64,000 bases of DNA, taken from Peptococcaceae bacterium. GTDB taxonomy: Bacteria; Bacillota; Peptococcia; Peptococcales; Peptococcaceae. Position 1 is the stretch's first letter. Each line of letters opens with the position of its first letter. The position numbers and the translations under genes are program-made. The stretch lies in NCBI GenBank assembly GCA_017399005.1, contig JAFQEO010000009.1, positions 1 to 64,000 of the forward strand, given 5' to 3'. Under the pieces are notes generated by a model that saw only the letters and a program-made list of their open reading frames with translations, was not told where the DNA came from and did not search any database. Shown here one piece after another: positions 59,625-64,000 of the stretch.

Positions 59625-62600
59625 TTAACCTCTTCCGTGCTCTTCTTCCAGTTTCCGTTCCGCTTCCAGCTGTGCCTGCAGTTCTTCCCAGTCATGCCAG
59701 CAGCCTTCTTCCAGTGCCTGCATTGCAGCCAGATGTTCCTCTTCCGGATTATTCTTCATAATCTTACGGCGGATTTTCCGCGGCAGACTTTCAAATTTTT
59801 CATACAGAATCGGAATTACCAGTAAGCTGATAATGGTGGAGCAGCTTAACCCAAAGATAACGGTTGCCGCCATCGGTTTCCATACTTCGGAACCTTCACC
59901 GCTTGCCAGAAGCATTGGAATCATAGCCAGAACAGTTGTCAGCGTTGTTACCAGAATCGGACGCATTCTTGTTTTACCAGCCTCTACAACCGATTCACGT
60001 TTGCACAAGCCTTTTGCACGCAGCTGCTGGATGTAGTCAATCAGCACAATAGCGTTGTTTACTACGATACCTTCCAGCATAACAATCCCTAAGAGCGACA
60101 TCATACTGATGCGCTGACCTGTTAAGAACAGACCAACAAATACCCCGATAAACATAACCGGTACACTGGCCATAATCAGTAATGGATTCCACAGGCTTTC
60201 AAACTGACATGCCATTACCATGTATACCAGAATCATAGCCATGCCGATTGCCAGGAATAAATCACTGAATACTTCCATCATGCTTTCTACATCACCGCCG
60301 GTAACAATGCTGCAGCCTGCTGGAATTGGAAGCTGATTTACCTGATTCATAATATCATTATTTACACTGCCTAAGTCACGCCCGTATACATCACAGGATA
60401 CAGTTTCCACACGGCTCTGGTCCTGACGTGTGATACTCTTCTGACCAAACCCGTGTTCAATACTTGCAATTTCACTCAGCGGAACCTGACCGCCTGTGTT
60501 AGAGGCAATCATCAGGTTTTCCAGATGAGCCAGCGAAGTGGTCATATTTTCTGGATACTGCAGAACAATATCCAGTTCTTCTTCACCACCGCGATATTTG
60601 GAAATGGTAGAGCTGTTCAGCGCCAGCGACACTGTCTGGTACACTGTGGAAGCGCTGACATTGTAATATGCCGCACGTTCACGATTGATAATAATGTTCA
60701 GTTCCTCGTTGGTGTCAGCTACACTGTTGTCAATATTGATTGCACCGTCAACGGACTGCATAATATCTTCAATCTGACCGGCCAGCTGCTCCAGTTCATC
60801 ACTGTTGTTGCCCTGAATCTGTACCGAAATAGAGCCGGAACCGGACGACATCGACATCATATCCGTCGCTGTAACTTTTACGGTCGCACCTGGGAAGTCG
60901 TTTACTTTCTGCTGCAGTTCCTGTGCAATATCTCTGCTGCTGCGGTCACGCTCACTCATTGGAGTTAAAACCACAGTCAGCGAAGCACTGCTGCTTCCTC
61001 CACCCATCATCGAACTGCTACCGCCAACACTGTTCATCACCAGATCTACTTCCGGTATTTTTTCAATGATATATTCAACCTCATTGGCTACTTTCTGCGT
61101 TTCTTCCAACACAGTATTGCTTGGCATGGTGATAGATACGGTAATCTGCCCTGCATCCTGGCTCGGGAACAGTTCGGCACCGAGTGTAGGCACCAGAGCA
61201 CAGGAAGCCGCCAGTGCTATACTTACTGCAATAAGTGTAGTTTTTTTATGATTCAGAGCTGCTACCAGTACGCCCTGATACCAGTTAATAAATTTATCAA
61301 ATTTACCGTTAAACCATACCTGGAATCTTGCAATACCTTTTGGCCGGTTTGTTTCATTGTACTCATGCATAATCAGCAGTTTAGACGACATCATCGGTAC
61401 AACAGTTACCGATACCACCAGCGAAGCCACCAGTGAGAAGCAGATAGTCAACGCAAACGGAATAATAATCTGCTCCGTCATACCGCCTACAAATACAAAC
61501 GGCAGATATACCGCTATGGTTGTCAGTGTCGATGCGGTAACTGCACTTACTACTTCCTGTGTCCCTTCGACAGCCGCCTGATATTTGCTCTTGCCCATGC
61601 TGCGGTGACGATAAATGTTTTCCAGTACTACCGTGGAGTTATCGACCACCATCCCTACCGACAGCGCCAGCGCCGCCAGAGTTACAAGGTTCAGCGTATA
61701 ATCGCCGAAATACAGCATTACAAATGTGGAAATAATCGACAGTGGAATCGCAACCCCGATAATAACGGTACTGCGGAAGTTCCCCAGGAAAATGAAGATA
61801 ACAAACATCGAAATAACAACTGCCAGCAACAGGTTTGTTACTACATTGTCTACCGACTGATTAATCATATCAGCAGAGCTGTATACAACCGAAATGTCAA
61901 TATCTTCATATAATTCTTCTTCCAGTTCTGCCAGAGCTTTCTGTACTTCGCGGTCTACGTCAACGGTATTCCCGTCACTTTCTTTCTGAATAGACAGAGA
62001 AATTACTTTTTCCCCATTCAGTGTTACGATTGACTCTTCATCCGATAAGCCAACCTGAATATCCACCACATCACCAAGGCGTACAGTGCCGCCGGTCGGC
62101 AGACTCACCTGAGTGTCTGCCAGCTGTTCTATCGTTTCATACTGCCCCAGTGTACGCACCAGAATTTCCTGTGTACCCTGTGTTATATATCCGCCCGGAT
62201 GGTTTGCATTCTCGCCCATGACAATCTGAGTAATGGTACCGCTGTTTAACCCATAAGCACTCAATTTATACGGGTCAGCTGTAATGCTTACCTGCTGATC
62301 ACGCCCACCGGACACATCGACAGAGGCAACCCCTTCAATACGTTCCAGACGCGGAGCAACTTTGTCTTCTACAATTTTTTTGATGTCTTCCAGACTTCGT
62401 TCCCCGCTGACACCCAGCGTGATAATCGGCATACTGTTAATATCCAGTTTCAGAATTGTAATATCCTGCGCCTCTTCCGGAAGTATCATCTTGGCAAATT
62501 CCAGTGCATCACGCACATCATTGGTTGCCGAATCCAGATTAGTTCCATAGTCAAACATAATCATAACAACAGAACTGCCGGCAGAGCTGATAGATGTAAT

Positions 62601-62837
62601 ACCACTCATCCCGGAAATACTGGCCATAGAACTTTCTAACGGTTTGGTAACACGCTCTTCTACTTCTTCCGGCCCCGCACCATCATAGTTGGTCATAACG
62701 GCCATAATCGGCAGATCCATTTTCGGCATTAGGTCGATAGACATTCGGGTGAAAGAAACCACCCCGAATAAAATCAGCACCAGTGCCGCCATGGCAATGG
62801 TAACCGGCCGTTTTACGGAAAATTTACCAATATTCAC
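59625..62837 (-). CDS. RND-family efflux transporter (AcrB/HAE1-like)
   Basis: This 1070-residue inner-membrane pump has the RND layout: about 12 membrane helices and two large external loops. The helix-4 motif reads GMVVDNSTVVLENI, with Asn where AcrB has the second Asp. It probably uses proton or sodium motive force to export drugs, lipids or metabolites together with the adaptor encoded upstream. Translation probably starts at GTG 62837, 7 bases after GTGAGGTG (a TTG lies 6 bases earlier). The C-terminal 50 residues are an acidic, Glu-rich extension. No outer-membrane channel gene is seen in the window. Confidence 0.93.
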   Translation of the reverse strand: MNIGKFSVKRPVTIAMAALVLILFGVVSFTRMSIDLMPKMDLPIMAVMTNYDGAGPEEVEERVTKPLESSMASISGMSGITSISSAGSSVVMIMFDYGTNLDSATNDVRDALEFAKMILPEEAQDITILKLDINSMPIITLGVSGERSLEDIKKIVEDKVAPRLERIEGVASVDVSGGRDQQVSITADPYKLSAYGLNSGTITQIVMGENANHPGGYITQGTQEILVRTLGQYETIEQLADTQVSLPTGGTVRLGDVVDIQVGLSDEESIVTLNGEKVISLSIQKESDGNTVDVDREVQKALAELEEELYEDIDISVVYSSADMINQSVDNVVTNLLLAVVISMFVIFIFLGNFRSTVIIGVAIPLSIISTFVMLYFGDYTLNLVTLAALALSVGMVVDNSTVVLENIYRHRSMGKSKYQAAVEGTQEVVSAVTASTLTTIAVYLPFVFVGGMTEQIIIPFALTICFSLVASLVVSVTVVPMMSSKLLIMHEYNETNRPKGIARFQVWFNGKFDKFINWYQGVLVAALNHKKTTLIAVSIALAASCALVPTLGAELFPSQDAGQITVSITMPSNTVLEETQKVANEVEYIIEKIPEVDLVMNSVGGSSSMMGGGSSSASLTVVLTPMSERDRSSRDIAQELQQKVNDFPGATVKVTATDMMSMSSGSGSISVQIQGNNSDELEQLAGQIEDIMQSVDGAINIDNSVADTNEELNIIINRERAAYYNVSASTVYQTVSLALNSSTISKYRGGEEELDIVLQYPENMTTSLAHLENLMIASNTGGQVPLSEIASIEHGFGQKSITRQDQSRVETVSCDVYGRDLGSVNNDIMNQVNQLPIPAGCSIVTGGDVESMMEVFSDLFLAIGMAMILVYMVMACQFESLWNPLLIMASVPVMFIGVFVGLFLTGQRISMMSLLGIVMLEGIVVNNAIVLIDYIQQLRAKGLCKRESVVEAGKTRMRPILVTTLTTVLAMIPMLLASGEGSEVWKPMAATVIFGLSCSTIISLLVIPILYEKFESLPRKIRRKIMKNNPEEEHLAAMQALEEGCWHDWEELQAQLEAERKLEEEHGRG

Positions 62838-62848
62838 GACCAATCACC

Positions 62849-64000
62849 TCACTCTGTTTTTTCTGCCGCTGCATCTTCTCCGTCAGCAGACTGTTCTTCT
62901 GCATCTTCTGTATCAGCTGCATCTGTTTTACCATCCAGATTCAGCTCCTGTTCTACACCGTCCAGTGTGATAACGGTTACCGGTTCCCCTTCTACAAGGT
63001 TGCCGTTCCCTTTCACTACAATTTTGTCACCGGCTTTCAGGCCTTCGGTAACGACATAATTATCACCATCGTTGATACCCAGCGTCAGCTGCACTTCTTT
63101 TACAGTGCCGTCTTCCTGTGTAATAAACGCAATTGGTTTTGCTTCTTTATAAACAATGGCATCTACCGGAATAACCAGCACATCCTCCGCACGGTCAACT
63201 ACAACCTGCACTTCGGCATACATCCCGGCTACCAGAGCATCATCTTTATTGTTCATAGCAATGGTAATTGGATATGCTTTGGTCTGCGTATTCATCACTT
63301 TGCTGATTTCTGTAATGGTGCCGCTCATCCACTGGTCCGAAACAGAATTGATTTTCAGCAGAACTTCCTGTCCGATTTTAATTTTGCTTACATTCTGCTC
63401 GTTAATCCCTGCAGAGATTTCCAGTGTATCCACATTGGCAATCTCAAACATTGGCGAGCTGGCAGTTGCATAGGAACCCACATTGGCATTTACCATGGTT
63501 ACTGTCCCGCTGATTGGTGCCGTTACTGTGGCATAATCCATAGCCATCTGTGCCTGGCGCAGTGTATTATTCGCATTTTCGTAAGCCATTTTCAGCTGAT
63601 TTAAGTCGCTCTGGCTCACAGCACCCAGCTCAAACAGCTGTTTTGCGTTTTCGTAATTGGTATAGGCATTGTCATAAGCCATCTGTGCATTGCTCAGATT
63701 GATTGCAGTTGCTTCATTATCCAGCTGTGCCAGCACCTGCCCCGCCTGTACTTTATCGCCCACTTTTACGTTGACTGCTTTAATCTGCTCCATACCGCTT
63801 ACTTTGGCAATAACATGCACGGTATTTTCCGCAGCAGTCAGACCGCCCAGTGTAATCAGCTTGTCAAAATCCTGCACTTCTACGGTTTCTACATCAACCG
63901 GAACACGAGATACTACCTCCTCCTGTTTCGCTGCATCCTGCGAACCGCAGCCGCATACTGTTGACATCAGAAGAAAACCGCCCAGCGTTAACGCCGCAAT
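62849..64000 (-). CDS. RND periplasmic adaptor (membrane fusion) lipoprotein, 5' end cut by the window
   Basis: The frame continues past the edge; its first visible residues, IAALTLGGFLLMSTVCGCGS, form the end of a lipoprotein signal peptide with a Cys near SQDAA. An HlyD/AcrA-type adaptor follows: a lipoyl half (VKVGDKVQAGQVLAQLDNEA), a helical hairpin (about residues 90-150), the other half (ATVTAPISGTVTMVNANVGS) and a beta-barrel. The C-terminus is an acidic low-complexity tail of about 40 residues. It is followed at once by the RND gene, with tetR behind it. Confidence 0.92.
   Translation of the reverse strand: MAALTLGGFLLMSTVCGCGSQDAAKQEEVVSRVPVDVETVEVQDFDKLITLGGLTAAENTVHVIAKVSGMEQIKAVNVKVGDKVQAGQVLAQLDNEATAINLSNAQMAYDNAYTNYENAKQLFELGAVSQSDLNQLKMAYENANNTLRQAQMAMDYATVTAPISGTVTMVNANVGSYATASSPMFEIANVDTLEISAGINEQNVSKIKIGQEVLLKINSVSDQWMSGTITEISKVMNTQTKAYPITIAMNNKDDALVAGMYAEVQVVVDRAEDVLVIPVDAIVYKEAKPIAFITQEDGTVKEVQLTLGINDGDNYVVTEGLKAGDKIVVKGNGNLVEGEPVTVITLDGVEQELNLDGKTDAADTEDAEEQSADGEDAAAEKTE

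Noticed and set aside
59562-62970. Several plus-strand open frames opposite the RND and adaptor genes
   Set aside because: They are shadows of well-supported minus-strand genes, with no ribosome sites or family features.

Overview
The window reads as a chromosomal segment of an anaerobic, low-to-mid GC Bacillota. Purine-rich Shine-Dalgarno sites (AGGAGG, AAAGGAG), a pyruvate kinase with the extra C-terminal domain, LonA plus membrane-anchored LonB, the proB-proA-nadD/yqeK-rsfS-methyltransferase order, TrmK-NIF3, and exported proteins with copper-amine-oxidase-like (stalk) domains all fit. An RND pump with a lipoprotein adaptor, a MenA-type prenyltransferase and a CoA-acylating methylmalonate/malonate-semialdehyde dehydrogenase would suit a Negativicutes relative, but that assignment is inference and no rRNA is present to settle it.

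Layout. 1-6 kb: a cut-off unknown gene, typA, an HD-type alarmone-hydrolase-like protein, an extended SDR and menA. 6-9 kb: a polar amino acid ABC transporter. 9-15 kb: ysxC, lon, an anchored exported protein and lonB. 15-19 kb: a ureohydrolase, a sodium/solute symporter and a LysR regulator that look like a guanidino-compound cassette. 19-22 kb: a sulfonate/nitrate-type ABC importer with a TauE-like permease. 22-25 kb: DUF2975-like protein, XRE regulator, trmK, nif3. 25-28 kb: a candidate small RNA, a long structured leader and a highly codon-biased amino acid permease, then a LysR regulator. 28-36 kb: pyruvate kinase, a Crp/Fnr-TauE pair, a DeoR regulator divergent from a semialdehyde dehydrogenase, and an Rpn-like nuclease.

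36-47 kb is the most unusual region. Two exported proteins share signal peptide and C-terminal stalk domain, and one carries a papain-like C/H/D-N constellation. A stand-alone receiver-like protein has lost every phosphorylation residue. Divergent from these is a tightly overlapping operon of a LytTR response regulator, a single-pass surface protein and a 7TMR-DISM-like histidine kinase. I infer a cell-surface sensing module with its own exported effectors, but nothing in the sequence proves the link.

47-48.5 kb holds AT-rich direct repeats, dispersed GC-rich hairpins and a phage-type replication-initiator-like gene with an internal tandem repeat. 48.5-64 kb is mostly housekeeping on the minus strand (murI, methyltransferase, rsfS, nadD-yqeK fusion, proA, proB, yhbY with a 54-residue upstream gene, ftsH, tilS), ending in a tetR-RND-membrane-fusion efflux operon cut by the window edge.

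Four long nested-hairpin elements (9.1, 22.4, 30.8 and 39.2 kb) each abut the 3' end of a minus-strand gene. Two of them show clear compensatory base changes around identical internal loops. No tRNA, rRNA, CRISPR array or intact insertion sequence was found.
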